Shown: piece by piece, positions 52,614-62,458 of the stretch | Position numbering within the stretch: position 1 is the first letter of the stretch | How the letters are laid out: the number at the start of each line of letters is the position of its first letter | Assembly: GCF_038069655.2 (NCBI RefSeq) | Contig: NZ_CP150951.2 | Span: forward strand, 2,754,001 to 2,818,000 | Direction: 5' to 3' | Source of the DNA: Yoonia sp. BS5-3 | Lineage (GTDB): Bacteria; Pseudomonadota; Alphaproteobacteria; Rhodobacterales; Rhodobacteraceae | DNA length: 64,000 bases | The notes under the pieces: generated by a model | The model's input: the letters and a program-made list of their open reading frames with translations, nothing else | Told to the model about the DNA's origin: nothing | Databases searched by the model: none | Program-made: the position numbers and the translations under genes

Positions 52614-52723
52614 TTTCCCTGATCAGTCGCCAAAACATTGCAAGGCTTATAGAGAAACCAAGCGCGCGAAGATGCGCGATGCCAGGCTAGAGTAACGACA
52701 GCCAAAGGCTTGAAAGCACACCT

Positions 52724-53281
52724 ATGAGATCATCGAAATCACGGTCGCGGAACAAGAACCGCAACAATCGCCCCTCGGGTGGCAATATCATTAACCGGGT
52801 TTTTGACAGCTCGGGCCCCGATGGCAAGGTGCGCGGTACCCCGCAGCAGATTATCGATAAGTATAACCAGCTGCACCGTGATGCTGTTTTGTCGGGCGAC
52901 CGTGTTGATGCTGAAAACTACGCCCAGCACGCTGAGCATTACACCCGTCTTTTGGCAGAGGCCCAACGCGAGGTTGAAGCCAAGCGCGAAGAGCAGGATG
53001 CCCAGAACCGCGAACGCCAAGCCGAACGTGATCGTGAGCGTCAAGAGCGTCTGAAGGCGCAGGAAAATGGGGCCAATCAACCCGCCGCTGACCAGCCAGC
53101 TGATGCGGCGCAGGCCGATAGCGACCAACCCGTGATTGACATGCCTGATGAGGCCGATTCCGGTCTGGTAGAAACCCCAGAGGAAAAGCCGAAACGCGCC
53201 CGCCGCCCACGCGCCCCGCGCAAGCCGCGCGAGACACCAGAGGGTGATAGCGCCCCAGAGGCTCCAGAGGCCGCAGAGTGA
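52724..53281 (+). CDS. DUF4167 protein
   Basis: 185 residues. The N-terminal third (RNKNRNNRPSGGNIINRVFDSSGPDGKVRGTPQQIIDKYNQL) is the DUF4167 domain, basic and RNA-binding-like. A long coiled-coil rich in Glu, Arg and Gln (about 75-125) and a Pro/Arg/Ala C-terminus follow. The gene order prfA-prmC-DUF4167 is usual in alphaproteobacteria, suggesting a translation-related role. The ribosome site is weak. Confidence 0.87.
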   Translation: MRSSKSRSRNKNRNNRPSGGNIINRVFDSSGPDGKVRGTPQQIIDKYNQLHRDAVLSGDRVDAENYAQHAEHYTRLLAEAQREVEAKREEQDAQNRERQAERDRERQERLKAQENGANQPAADQPADAAQADSDQPVIDMPDEADSGLVETPEEKPKRARRPRAPRKPRETPEGDSAPEAPEAAE

Positions 53282-53289
53282 TCAACCAG

Positions 53290-53316
53290 CCCTCCGAATA
53301 CCGGGGGGCTTTTTTT
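53290..53316 (+). terminator. Intrinsic terminator of the DUF4167 gene
   Basis: CCCTCCG (53290-53296), a 5-base loop and CGGGGGG (53302-53308) pair with one wobble; seven T follow at 53310-53316. It starts 9 bp past the stop codon. Confidence 0.85.
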
Positions 53317-53323
53317 CGGGCGC

Positions 53324-53347
53324 GATCAAATTTCGCGAAATTTGATC
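53324..53347. repeat. 24-bp palindrome, copy 2
   Basis: GATCAAATTT, then CGCG, then AAATTTGATC: perfect symmetry over 24 bp. The arms match copy 1 (47043-47066) base for base; only the centre differs, and it is again self-complementary. It lies 8 bp after the DUF4167 terminator, so it is outside that transcript. Confidence 0.85.
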
Positions 53348-53460
53348 TGGGTCTTGGACGTCCCGTTGCGCAAAATTATCGCGATCAGTTCCGAGAAAAG
53401 CATGCGCTTGAATATGCGGTCTATGATTTCGCAGCGTCCCGGTTTGCGCTTGAACGATAG
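53348..53460 (+). pseudogene. Possible 3' remnant of a coding gene
   Basis: From the palindrome onward a plus-strand frame reads DLGLGRPVAQNYRDQFREKHALEYAVYDFAASRFALER and stops at TAG 53460. The codon choice is like that of real genes (GAT CTG GGT CTT, GCG CAA, GAA AAG) and the end is a plausible helical C-terminus. No start codon or ribosome site fits after the terminator. It may be the surviving 3' end of a lost gene. Low confidence. Confidence 0.3.
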
Positions 53461-53475
53461 CGCAGATAAGGCGTT

Positions 53476-54321
53476 TTATACGGTTCCGTCTAAGCTGCGT
53501 GCCAGCGCGCAGAATGCTTCCAGTTCGACCCGTTCACCGCGTTCAGTTGCCTTGATCCCGACTGCGCTGAGATGTTGTTCGATATCCGGGCTAATCCCTT
53601 TCAGCGCTGAGCGTAGCATTTTCCGCCTTTGGTTAAAGGCTGCCGCCACAACCTTGTTCAAGGTCGCGGCATTGGCCGGATAGCGCGGGGCGGGCAGGGC
53701 GCGTAAATGGACAACGGCCGAATTGACCTTGGGCGGGGGGCTGAATGCCTCGGGCGGCAGTTCGAGAACGATTGCTGGATCGGTCCGCCATTGCGCCAGC
53801 AGTGCCAGCCGTCCGTAAGCCTTGCTGCCCGGCGCGGCCACGATCCGTTGCGCCACTTCGCGTTGGAACATCAATGTTAAACTGTCCCAAAAGGGCGGCC
53901 AATCGGGCGGGGTTAGCCAGCGCACCAGCAGCTCAGTGCCGACATTATAGGGCAGGTTGGCTGCGATTTTGATGGGCGGTGTCAGATGGTCATGCGGGTT
54001 CACGTTCAGCGCATCGCCATTGATACTGTGCAAGCGTTCTGGGTAAGCCTCGGCTATTTCTGCCAGCGCCGCCATGCAGCGCGGGTCTTTTTCAATCGCC
54101 AGCACCCGCCGCGCCCCTTCGGCCAAGAGCCCCCGTGTCAGCCCACCTGGCCCCGGCCCGATTTCAAGCACATCTGCGTCCGTCAAATCACCGGCCAGCC
54201 GCGCGATCTTGGCTGTCAGGTTCAGATCCAACAGAAAATTCTGCCCGAGCGATTTCTTGGCCGCTAGCTGGTGTTTCGCGATCACCTCGCGCAGCGGGGG
54301 CAGGTTGTCGATCGTGCTCAT
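53476..54321 (-). CDS. rsmA: 16S rRNA (adenine1518/1519-N6) dimethyltransferase
   Basis: 281 residues. The N-terminal [11 protein letters not shown] is followed by motif [31 protein letters not shown] (motif IV, catalytic) and the C-terminal [11 protein letters not shown] typical of KsgA. It dimethylates two adenines in helix 45 of 16S rRNA. It overlaps pdxA by ATGA and is the last gene of the lpt operon. Confidence 0.96.
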   Translation of the reverse strand: MSTIDNLPPLREVIAKHQLAAKKSLGQNFLLDLNLTAKIARLAGDLTDADVLEIGPGPGGLTRGLLAEGARRVLAIEKDPRCMAALAEIAEAYPERLHSINGDALNVNPHDHLTPPIKIAANLPYNVGTELLVRWLTPPDWPPFWDSLTLMFQREVAQRIVAAPGSKAYGRLALLAQWRTDPAIVLELPPEAFSPPPKVNSAVVHLRALPAPRYPANAATLNKVVAAAFNQRRKMLRSALKGISPDIEQHLSAVGIKATERGERVELEAFCALARSLDGTV

Positions 54322-55277
54322 GCCTGGGCCATTGCCATCTGACCTGCCATCTTGATCGCCGCGATCATAGAGCTTGCATCCGCTTTGCCTTGCCCAGCGA
54401 TATCAAAGGCGGTCCCATGATCGGGTGAGGTGCGGATAAAGGGCAGCCCCAATGTCACATTCACACCGCCCGAAAAATCGAGCGTCTTGATCGGGATCAA
54501 CGCCTGATCATGATACATGCACACTGCCACGTCATATCGCGCCCGCGCGCCAGCATGGAACATCGTGTCAGCCGACAGCGGCCCGCTGATATCCATCCCC
54601 TCATGCCGCAGCGCATCAAGGACGGGGCCGATCAGCGTGCCTTCCTGCGTGCCCATTTTGCCATCTTCACCCGCATGCGGGTTCAGCCCGGCCACGGCGA
54701 TACGCGGCTTGGCGATCCCAAACTGCCGTTTGAGCGCGCTATGGGTGATCAGCAATGTGTCCGTCAGCAGGCTGGCGGTCAGCTTGGTTGCAACCTGATC
54801 CAGCGGGATGTGGATCGTGGTTGGCACAACACGCAGTGCATCGCAGGCCAGCATCATCACCACCCGCTCTACCCCGGCCAATGCGGCCAGGTATTCCGTA
54901 TGTCCCGGATAGGCAAAATTGGCTCCGTCGATCAGGGCGGCCTTGTGAATAGGCGCTGTGCAGAGCGCGCTGGCTTGCCCCGATTGCACCAGGTCTACCC
55001 CGGTTGCGATGGCATCGATCACCCCTTGCGCATGGGCGGGGTTGGCCGTGCCAGCTGTGGCAGGGCTGCCAAAATCCTGGGCCAAAACCGGAAATGATGT
55101 GGCGCGTCGCGCCTCGTCCATCTGTGTGATGATTTGGAAATCTGTGCCTGCTGGCAGGTGGCGCGGGTCCCCGATCCAAACCGTATCATGGCTATCCCGC
55201 AACGCTTGCCAAGCGGCTACGGCGATTTCGGGTCCGATCCCTGCTGGTTCGCCGCAGCTGATTGCAATGGGCTTCAC
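54318..55277 (-). CDS. pdxA: 4-hydroxythreonine-4-phosphate dehydrogenase
   Basis: 319 residues. Signatures: [39 protein letters not shown] (metal His), and [47 protein letters not shown]. It oxidises 4-phosphohydroxy-L-threonine in vitamin B6 synthesis. It starts 6 bp after the SurA-like gene, keeping the surA-pdxA-ksgA order known from enteric bacteria. Confidence 0.95.
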   Translation of the reverse strand: MKPIAISCGEPAGIGPEIAVAAWQALRDSHDTVWIGDPRHLPAGTDFQIITQMDEARRATSFPVLAQDFGSPATAGTANPAHAQGVIDAIATGVDLVQSGQASALCTAPIHKAALIDGANFAYPGHTEYLAALAGVERVVMMLACDALRVVPTTIHIPLDQVATKLTASLLTDTLLITHSALKRQFGIAKPRIAVAGLNPHAGEDGKMGTQEGTLIGPVLDALRHEGMDISGPLSADTMFHAGARARYDVAVCMYHDQALIPIKTLDFSGGVNVTLGLPFIRTSPDHGTAFDIAGQGKADASSMIAAIKMAGQMAMAQA

Positions 55278-55283
55278 GGGTAC

Positions 55284-56525
55284 CTACTCACCACGGATGA
55301 CGGCCGAGGCCCGCAGATCTTCGAGAAGCGCATCGGCAAGGCTGGCCAGCCTTTGGCTGCGGATCTGATTGCGGACTGTTTCGGGGTTTGTATTCGCCTG
55401 TCCGGCGCTGACCCGTTCACAGAGCATCAGGAAGACCAGCGTTTCCCCATTGTCCCGTGTCAGGTTCGTCGAAACCTCGCCCGGGTCCAGCCGTGCCAGT
55501 TCCAGCGCGATGTCACTGGCGATCTCGGACGGGGCCAGCGACACGCGGTCCAGCACTTCGCGCGGTTGCCCTTGGGCGATCCCATAAAGGTCGGCGCAAG
55601 TATCCACATTGTTGCGGATATCCATGGCTGTTCGCTGCGCCGTTTCGCTTTGCCCGCCGGGGATGTAATAGGCGGCGTAATCGATGCTGACGGGCGGCGG
55701 CACGGCCCGCGCCGCTTCGCGGATGCCGCGCATCTGGAATAGAGCAATCCCGTTGGTGATCGGGATCGGGTCGGTCACTTCACCCGGTTCAAGTGCCAGA
55801 ATGACCGCCTGAATTTGCGGCGGGTAGTTGCTGATCGGCAAATACCCAAGCCGTCCACCATTTTCGCGAGAGGGCAGGGCAGAGACCTGTCTGGCCGCAT
55901 CCTCAAACGCGGAGAAGGACCGGAAAGTCGCAATCTGGTTTGCGGCACGTTGCGCCTGTGCGGCCCGGTCAGGCGGTGCGGCGATGATGATTTCGTTCAA
56001 CGCCACCTGCAATTCGGTTGTCGCATTCCCGCGCGCCGCAATCGCCCGTTCCACGTCAGCATCCGTGATCGTGACCTGCCGGCTATAGCGGCTGCGGATA
56101 TATTCGCGCCAGCTGGTACCGACCTCAACAAAATCACGCAGCGATTGCTCTTGGATGCCGTTTTGGGACAGCACCCGTAGGAATTGCGGCAATGTTAGAT
56201 TACCGCGTGCGGCGAATTCTTCCATCGCGGTCTGCAGCGCGGCTTCGGGCAGTTGCAGCGCCACACGGGCCATTTCCTGTTGCTTCAGCCGATCCTCAAC
56301 CAGCCCGGTGCGCGCCTGCTGGTTCAGATCGCCCGGCGTGCGGAACAGTTCAAGCAACCGGATTCGTTGGTTCAGTTCGAATTGGGTGACGGCCCGGTCA
56401 TTGACCGTGATCACAGGGGTCAATTGCCCCTGTGCTGCGCCAGCTGTACCGACCGTCGTGGCCAGCACAAACCCACAAAGGGCAACCATTAACCGAAAAG
56501 CGCGCATGCGGTGCCTCGTCTTCAT
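55284..56525 (-). CDS. surA: SurA-like periplasmic chaperone/peptidyl-prolyl isomerase
   Basis: 413 residues with a signal peptide ending near GAAQ (residue 32). SurA N-terminal domain (VNDRAVTQFELNQRIRLLELFRTPGDLN) is followed by a parvulin domain near residues 180-270 (LGYLPISNYPPQIQAVILALEPGEVTDPIPITNGIALFQM). SurA escorts outer-membrane proteins, including LptD, to BAM. It starts 2 bp after lptD, which encodes a client. Confidence 0.88.
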   Translation of the reverse strand: MKTRHRMRAFRLMVALCGFVLATTVGTAGAAQGQLTPVITVNDRAVTQFELNQRIRLLELFRTPGDLNQQARTGLVEDRLKQQEMARVALQLPEAALQTAMEEFAARGNLTLPQFLRVLSQNGIQEQSLRDFVEVGTSWREYIRSRYSRQVTITDADVERAIAARGNATTELQVALNEIIIAAPPDRAAQAQRAANQIATFRSFSAFEDAARQVSALPSRENGGRLGYLPISNYPPQIQAVILALEPGEVTDPIPITNGIALFQMRGIREAARAVPPPVSIDYAAYYIPGGQSETAQRTAMDIRNNVDTCADLYGIAQGQPREVLDRVSLAPSEIASDIALELARLDPGEVSTNLTRDNGETLVFLMLCERVSAGQANTNPETVRNQIRSQRLASLADALLEDLRASAVIRGE

Positions 56526-56527
56526 TG

Positions 56528-58627
56528 TCAGTCTTTACATCCTGCCGCTAAGCTGCGGCTGGCCCGGCCCGTTGAGAAACCTGTTATGGAGCCGCTTAGC
56601 CCATAAGTCGTGGTTGGATCAACCGTATCGGAAGAGGTGTAGCGCCGCGAGACCGAAACGTCGATGCTCACGCATTCGTTTTGCCACTCCAGGCCCAGCC
56701 CGCCGCTGACCGGCCGATCATCGGCCACGTCATAGCGTGCGTCCATATTGACCGCCCATGCCTCGCTCAGCTGAAAGTCGCCGTCAAACGACCATTCCGA
56801 GATCGGATCGTCCCTGTCTTCATCTGCGTCAGCCGATTGCCAGATATAGGCCGCTGACAGCGTCACGTCCTCATTTTGCCAGATCAGCCGCGCGTCGGCC
56901 CGGTTCACCCCGTCATTGTCATCCCAGAGCGTCCGGCTATCAAAGAGAAACCCATCGACCGTTGTGATCTGTCCGCCGATCAACCAATCTGATTGCTGCT
57001 CTTCCAGGCCTGATGAGGTCGTGAATTCCGCTTGCGCGTCCGTCCGATAGACCCGTCCAAAGCTAAGTATGGAGTTCATTCCCAGCGCCCCGTTGCGTGT
57101 CCAGCTCAGCCCGATTGCGGCTTGTCCGCCGGTTTCAATCACGTCTTCGCCTGAGAACCGTGACAGATCAAAAAGGTTGCCCGCATCGAGTTCGCTGCGC
57201 GTGCTGTCTTCGTTTGGCGGGGTGGCGCCATAGCTTTCTGCCCAGCTGAGACTAATTGTCGGCTCGATGAGGTGGGCGGTTCCGTTTTCGCCCGCTCGCC
57301 CAAGGGGCCAGCGCAGGGTGCCGCCGACCTGCGGGGCCACCCGCAGGTCAAGCTCATCATAGCTGCTATCATCGGAAATTTCGTAGAAATCGCCGCGCAG
57401 CCCGGTTTCAAATGTGCCGACAAATCCTTGTTGCAGAACCCAGCTGTGTTCCCAAGCGGCCTGCGCGCCCACGCGCGTGACGTCCCGCCCGTCATCGCCA
57501 TCATCATCGCTGGACCGATAGGCGGTGTCGATGCTGCTTTCCAGCGTTAGCACACCCCCGAAATCGGGCTTTAGCCTGGTTTCATAGCTGGCATCCCCGA
57601 TGATCGGTGGCAGCGAGCTGTTCGTTTCGTCATCGCGTAGCGTTTGGTAATTGGTTAGCCGCCCTTGGGCCAGGCTGTCCTCGGTCACCTTGACCAGCGA
57701 GATCGCGCTATCAAGCCGGTCCTTACTGGAATAGCCGTAGTCGAGCAGATAGGCCGTGTCGCTGACCGCTTCGATATCAAAGCTGAGCTGCACATCGTTT
57801 TCCAGCCGGAAGGTTCCGTCCAGGAAGATATAGGACCGGTCTTGATCCTGCAGCGTGTCGTCGCTGGCCGCGGCTTCAACGTCGATTGATCCATTCACGA
57901 AATTCTGCCGATAGAGCAATTCAAGGGTTGTTGTCTCGGATGACAGATAGGGTGTCAATGTGATGTCAGCATAGTCACTAAGCGTGATAAAGTATGGTAT
58001 CTTAATCCCGGTCCCAAGCTGTGTTGTGTTGCGCTGCTCGGGGATCAAAAAGCCAGTGGCCCGATCCAGCGTCGGATCCGGTAGCCGCATTTGCGGCAGC
58101 CAGATCAAGGGAACGCCGCGCACCCGGAATGTTGCGTTGGTAAAATACAATTGTCGCGCCTCGGTGTCATGCACGACCCGTTCGGCCCGGATTTCCCATA
58201 GTGGCGCCTGATCGCTGCACACCTGGCAGGATGTTGCGACCGTCTTGTAAAGCTGCGAATATCGCCCGTCTTGCCTGTCAATCTGATTTGCGGCCAGCTG
58301 CAATTGTTGATCCAACACGATCCGGGCCCCTTGCAGGATGCCGTTTTCCAGCTGCGGGTCGAGTTCGGCCCGATCAGCGATCAGAACTGTCCCATCAGCG
58401 GCCCGGATCACGATGGGCCCAGTGATGATCAGCGCATCTTGCTGGCGATCATAGATGATTTGGCTGGCCGTTAGCCGGCTGCCTTCATAAAGCACCTCGA
58501 CGCTTCCTGATGCGATCAGCTGTTCTTGATCATTCAGCTGCACCTGATCTGCGATCAGCGTCGCCGCCCCTTGCGCAAACAAGCTGCTGGGCAAAAGCAG
58601 GGCCAGAAGAAGGGCAACAAGACGCAT
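56528..58627 (-). CDS. lptD: LPS-assembly protein LptD
   Basis: 699 residues with a signal peptide (MRLVALLLALLLPSSLFAQ). The N-terminal OstA/LptA-like domain (ADQVQLNDQEQLIASGSVEVLYEG) has two cysteines in VATSCQVCSD; the C-terminal barrel includes a paired cysteine in NECVSIDVSVSRRYTSSDT and a last one near the end (AAGCKD). These would form the interdomain disulfides of LptD. It inserts LPS in the outer leaflet. The ATG overlaps the lptG stop (TGATG). Confidence 0.93.
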   Translation of the reverse strand: MRLVALLLALLLPSSLFAQGAATLIADQVQLNDQEQLIASGSVEVLYEGSRLTASQIIYDRQQDALIITGPIVIRAADGTVLIADRAELDPQLENGILQGARIVLDQQLQLAANQIDRQDGRYSQLYKTVATSCQVCSDQAPLWEIRAERVVHDTEARQLYFTNATFRVRGVPLIWLPQMRLPDPTLDRATGFLIPEQRNTTQLGTGIKIPYFITLSDYADITLTPYLSSETTTLELLYRQNFVNGSIDVEAAASDDTLQDQDRSYIFLDGTFRLENDVQLSFDIEAVSDTAYLLDYGYSSKDRLDSAISLVKVTEDSLAQGRLTNYQTLRDDETNSSLPPIIGDASYETRLKPDFGGVLTLESSIDTAYRSSDDDGDDGRDVTRVGAQAAWEHSWVLQQGFVGTFETGLRGDFYEISDDSSYDELDLRVAPQVGGTLRWPLGRAGENGTAHLIEPTISLSWAESYGATPPNEDSTRSELDAGNLFDLSRFSGEDVIETGGQAAIGLSWTRNGALGMNSILSFGRVYRTDAQAEFTTSSGLEEQQSDWLIGGQITTVDGFLFDSRTLWDDNDGVNRADARLIWQNEDVTLSAAYIWQSADADEDRDDPISEWSFDGDFQLSEAWAVNMDARYDVADDRPVSGGLGLEWQNECVSIDVSVSRRYTSSDTVDPTTTYGLSGSITGFSTGRASRSLAAGCKD

Positions 58628-59721
58628 CAGCCATCCTCATTATGCAAGAGGATGCCAAGCGACAGGCCAATTGCCGCCAGTGGCGGCGCCCATGCCGCCA
58701 GTATGGCGGGCAGTTGTCCGTTTTCGCCCAGCACCAGCGCGAAATTTCGGATGAAATAGATGACGAAAGCCAAGAGGATCGCGAACATGACCATCAACCC
58801 GGTCCGTCCACCCCGTTGGTGGCGCAAGGTAAAACTGGCCCCGATCATCACCATCGAGAGCAGAAAAGCGGGCAGGGCGAGTTCGGTGTGGAACCAGACC
58901 AGATGCCGCTGCGCAGAGAACCCGGCGGTTTGGAGGCGGTTGATGAAACTGGGCAATTCCCAGATCGGGATTGAGGACGGCGTGCCGAAACTGTCGCGGA
59001 TTTGATCACCGGTCAGGGTCGATGGCACCGAGAATGCATCATGCAAGATCGCGTCTGCTTCGGGTGTTGCACTGTCATTAAGCGGCCAGATTTTGACATC
59101 CTGCAGCGCCCAGGCCCCGGGGGTCAGGCGCGCGCTTGCGGCCTCAATCCTTTGGGAAGGGCCCCCATCGGGCATGAAGGTGATGAAGGTCACACCGCTC
59201 AGTTCCGTGCCGTCCAGATTGGCATTGCTGGCCCGGATCACGGTTTGCCCGTCTTCGTTCCCTTGCCGCAGCCAGAGCCCGGTCGAGCCCAGTGTCAAAA
59301 CCGCGCTTTCACCGCGCAGCGCGTCTGAACGCGCCTCATATTCGCGCGAACTGCTGGCGACGATCGGGTTCAGCATTCCGACTGCCATGGTGCCGATGAC
59401 CAGCGCCACAAAAAGCGGCGCCCAGAGCGCCCGTAGGGCCGAGCGCCCCGCTGCCCGTGTCACCACCATTTCAGAAGACCGCGCAAGCCCCAAGAACAGG
59501 GCAATCGAGGACAGGATCATGATCAAGGGCAGGATCTGGTAGATCCCTTGCGGTATATTCAGCAGGGTCAATGATACCAGCTGCACCAATGTCGCGTCCT
59601 CGCTTGCATAACGGCGGAATTGGTCGGTCAGGTCGATGAATGTCATCATCAGACAGAACACGGTCAGGACCCCAAGAAAGGTCATCAGAAAACGGCGGGC
59701 AAAATAGCGGTGCAGGATCAT
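58627..59721 (-). CDS. lptG: LPS export permease LptG
   Basis: 364 residues of the YjgP/YjgQ family: a first group of transmembrane helices (about 12-120, RRFLMTFLGVLTVFCLMMTFIDL), a periplasmic beta-jellyroll domain in the middle, and the last helices near 270-360. Together with LptF and LptB2 it extracts LPS from the inner membrane. It overlaps lptF by ATGA and lptD by one base. Assignment as G rather than F rests on gene order and the downstream position next to lptD. Confidence 0.9.
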   Translation of the reverse strand: MILHRYFARRFLMTFLGVLTVFCLMMTFIDLTDQFRRYASEDATLVQLVSLTLLNIPQGIYQILPLIMILSSIALFLGLARSSEMVVTRAAGRSALRALWAPLFVALVIGTMAVGMLNPIVASSSREYEARSDALRGESAVLTLGSTGLWLRQGNEDGQTVIRASNANLDGTELSGVTFITFMPDGGPSQRIEAASARLTPGAWALQDVKIWPLNDSATPEADAILHDAFSVPSTLTGDQIRDSFGTPSSIPIWELPSFINRLQTAGFSAQRHLVWFHTELALPAFLLSMVMIGASFTLRHQRGGRTGLMVMFAILLAFVIYFIRNFALVLGENGQLPAILAAWAPPLAAIGLSLGILLHNEDG

Positions 59722-60848
59722 GGGGCAGGTACATCCTTGATCCGGCGTTTCAAAAGATAGGGTCTACCGGCCCAGAAAAGCAGGAACCAGACAATCGCAA
59801 GGCCGAACACAACTGCCAGATAACTCGCGAACCAAAGCTGGGCATCGCTGCGCGCTGCATTGACCCCTGCCGTCTCAACAGCCTTGATCACGACGATCAA
59901 AGCGATTGCTGCCAGGATTTGCCGCCAGACGCCAAACCTGCTGAAATTGCCGATCAGTAGCGTCGAAAAGCCAAGCAATGCAGCGACCGTGCCCAATAGT
60001 GCCTGCGCGAACCGGGCATGCCCGGCCGAGACCAGGCGCGCCTCGGATTGCCGGGTTTCTTGCTGAACGGCCTCTGAGGCCTCAAGCAATTCCCATGTCA
60101 TCAGATGCGCCGCCCTGCGCCCGCGCCGTGTCTGCGTGTCGATCAATGCGCCGATATTATAGGCGAAATCTTCAAATGAGGTGGTGAAAAGCCGTTGATC
60201 CGCGACACGTAGATTTTGCACCATCCCGTCAATCATCACCAGCTGTGTCTGGCCCACATCACGGACCAAAAATGCGCGCGCGGCGGTGTAGGTTACATGG
60301 TCGTTGTCGTTCCGGGTATCGGACAGGAAAATATCAACCAATTCGCCGGCCGGTGTGATTTCGCGGATGTAAAAGGTGACCCCATCAATGGGCTCAAGAA
60401 ACTGTCCTTCGGTCAGTAGCCTTGCGGTGATGTTTTGTGCGATCTCGCTTTGGCGCAGGTCAAGTTGCGCCCGGCTCATTGGGCCCAGCACATGGTTCAG
60501 GACTGATATCAGCAGCGCCACAATCAGCCCGAAATAAAGCACGGGCCGGGCAAGCCGGAAGGTGGAATAGCCTGTGGCCTGCACCACGACCAGCTCGGAT
60601 TCGGCGGTCATCCGGTTGGTCACATAGACCGCTGCCGCAAAAGAGGCCAATGGCAGCGCCAATTGCATCACAGAGGGCAGTGTCAGCGCCGTGAATTCCA
60701 GAAAAACCGTGGCGGATTGCCCATCCGCGATCAGTTGATCAAACAGCACCACCGCCCGGTTGATCCAGTAGATCAGCACCAGCACCAGGCTGAAGAACCC
60801 GAACAACATCATCAGTTGTGACAGCATGTATCTGTCAAATCGCGCCAA
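59718..60848 (-). CDS. lptF: LPS export permease LptF
   Basis: 376 residues, YjgP/YjgQ family, beginning MARFDRYMLSQLMMLFGFFSLVLVLIYWINRAVVLFDQL. A periplasmic domain follows the first helices (FLEPIDGVTFYIREITPAGELVDIFLSD), with C-terminal helices after residue 265. It is the first gene of lptF-lptG-lptD-surA-pdxA-rsmA, and divergent from pepA with about 140 bp between starts. Confidence 0.91.
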   Translation of the reverse strand: MARFDRYMLSQLMMLFGFFSLVLVLIYWINRAVVLFDQLIADGQSATVFLEFTALTLPSVMQLALPLASFAAAVYVTNRMTAESELVVVQATGYSTFRLARPVLYFGLIVALLISVLNHVLGPMSRAQLDLRQSEIAQNITARLLTEGQFLEPIDGVTFYIREITPAGELVDIFLSDTRNDNDHVTYTAARAFLVRDVGQTQLVMIDGMVQNLRVADQRLFTTSFEDFAYNIGALIDTQTRRGRRAAHLMTWELLEASEAVQQETRQSEARLVSAGHARFAQALLGTVAALLGFSTLLIGNFSRFGVWRQILAAIALIVVIKAVETAGVNAARSDAQLWFASYLAVVFGLAIVWFLLFWAGRPYLLKRRIKDVPAP

Positions 60849-60987
60849 TGATCGGTCCTTTGTTCAAATGCCTGCCTTTTGCCGGTGCAAGCTAGCCCAT
60901 TGATGCGGTGGATTGAACAGCTATCTGGTCATTGTCAATCCACCGGGCTACCTATTGCGCAATCCATTCACACCAAAGGAACCCCGC

Positions 60988-62457
60988 ATGACAACGCCTG
61001 CAGAAATTCAGTTCAAAGATATGGATCTTGATCAGATCGCAACCGCCCAAGGCCGGGTTGCTGTTTTTGTGGGGCCTGACGGGCGTCTTGACCTTGCTGG
61101 GCGCCGTGTCAATCGGCTGACCCGCAAGGCGCTTTCACGCTTTGTCCAAAGCGATGCTTTTGAAAAAATGACCATAGGCGATGTGCAATCCATGGCATGG
61201 CCTGCTGGGATGGAGGCCGAGGCGGTTCTTGTCGTCAAACTGCCCCGCCGCCCCAGCGTTGCGGAGGCCCGCAAGGCCGGGGCCAAGCTGGCCAAGTCCC
61301 TGGGGCAGGCGGATTTATGGGTTCTGGGCGGTAATATTGGCCGCGCTGCTGAAATCGCCCTTGGCCTTGCGCTGCGCGCCTACACGTTTGATGCCCATAA
61401 AACGGCAGAGCCGAAACCTGCCCGCGCTATTACCTTTTTGCTGTCCAAACCCGAAGAGGTCGCAAAGGCCGCTGCCCCGATGGCCGCAATTGCTGAAGGG
61501 GTGTTTTTTACCCGCGATCTGACAAATGAGCCTGCCAATATTCTGACTACAGATGATTTCGCCGCTCGCCTTGCCGCGATGCAAGAGCTGGGTCTTGAGG
61601 TCGAGATCCTGGAAGAGGATGAATTGGAAAAGCTGGGCATGCGCACGCTGCTTTGCGTCGGTCAGGGCTCGGTCAGCCCGTCTAAAGTGGTCGTCATGTC
61701 CTGGAATGGCGGCAAGAAAGGCGATGCGCCCTTTGCGTTGGTTGGCAAGGGTGTTGTCTTTGACACTGGCGGTATCAGCCTGAAACCCGCCGCGGGCATG
61801 GAAGATATGACCATGGATATGGGCGGCGCTGGTGTCGTGGCGGGCGTGATGCGCACCCTGGCTTTGCGCAAGGCCAAGGCCAATGTCGTGGGCCTGGTGG
61901 GTCTTGTGGAAAATATGCCGTCGGGCAATGCCGTACGCCCCGGCGATGTCATCACATCTATGAAGGGCGACACGGTTGAGATCATCAACACCGATGCCGA
62001 GGGCCGCCTGGTTCTGGCCGATGTGCTTTGGTATGCGCAGGAACGCTTTGCGCCTGTGGGCATGATCAATCTGGCCACCCTGACCGGTGCGATGCTGGTC
62101 GCGCTTGGCCATGAGAATGCGGGCGTCTTTTCCAATTCCGATGATCTGAGCGCCGCGTTTATCAAGGCGGCGGGCACCGAGGGCGAGGGCGCGTGGCGTA
62201 TGCCGATGGGGCCAGCCTATGATGAGCTGCTCAAATCCCGTGTGGCGGACATGAAGAATGTGGGCGGCCGTTTGGCCGGGTCCATCACTGCCGCACAGTT
62301 CCTGCAGCGTTTTGTCAAAGAGGATGTGCCCTGGTGTCACCTGGATATTGCGGGCACGGCCAGCGTCAAAAAGGAAACCACCCTTGCCCCGGCAGGGGCC
62401 ACGGGCTGGGGTGTCATGGCGCTGAACCGCCTGATTGCCGACAAATACGAGGGCTAA
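60988..62457 (+). CDS. pepA: Leucyl aminopeptidase (M17)
   Basis: 489 residues from the ATG at 60988, chosen for the AAAGGA site and the family-like start MTTPAEIQFKDMD; an upstream in-frame start at 60913 would add 25 residues. Active-site segments: VGKGVVFDTGGISLKPAAGMEDMTMDMGGAG (Lys and Asp ligands) and NTDAEGRLVLADVLWYA (Asp, Glu, Arg). It is a di-metal hexameric aminopeptidase. Some PepA proteins also bind DNA. Confidence 0.95.
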   Translation: MTTPAEIQFKDMDLDQIATAQGRVAVFVGPDGRLDLAGRRVNRLTRKALSRFVQSDAFEKMTIGDVQSMAWPAGMEAEAVLVVKLPRRPSVAEARKAGAKLAKSLGQADLWVLGGNIGRAAEIALGLALRAYTFDAHKTAEPKPARAITFLLSKPEEVAKAAAPMAAIAEGVFFTRDLTNEPANILTTDDFAARLAAMQELGLEVEILEEDELEKLGMRTLLCVGQGSVSPSKVVVMSWNGGKKGDAPFALVGKGVVFDTGGISLKPAAGMEDMTMDMGGAGVVAGVMRTLALRKAKANVVGLVGLVENMPSGNAVRPGDVITSMKGDTVEIINTDAEGRLVLADVLWYAQERFAPVGMINLATLTGAMLVALGHENAGVFSNSDDLSAAFIKAAGTEGEGAWRMPMGPAYDELLKSRVADMKNVGGRLAGSITAAQFLQRFVKEDVPWCHLDIAGTASVKKETTLAPAGATGWGVMALNRLIADKYEG

Positions 62458-62458
62458 A

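Noticed and set aside
53278..53460. 60-codon plus-strand ORF beginning at the DUF4167 stop
   Set aside because: Its start lies upstream of a strong terminator, and translation would run through terminator and palindrome; only the distal part looks coding and is listed as a remnant.
61315..62340. 341-codon minus-strand frame opposite pepA
   Set aside because: Antisense to the conserved M17 active-site region.
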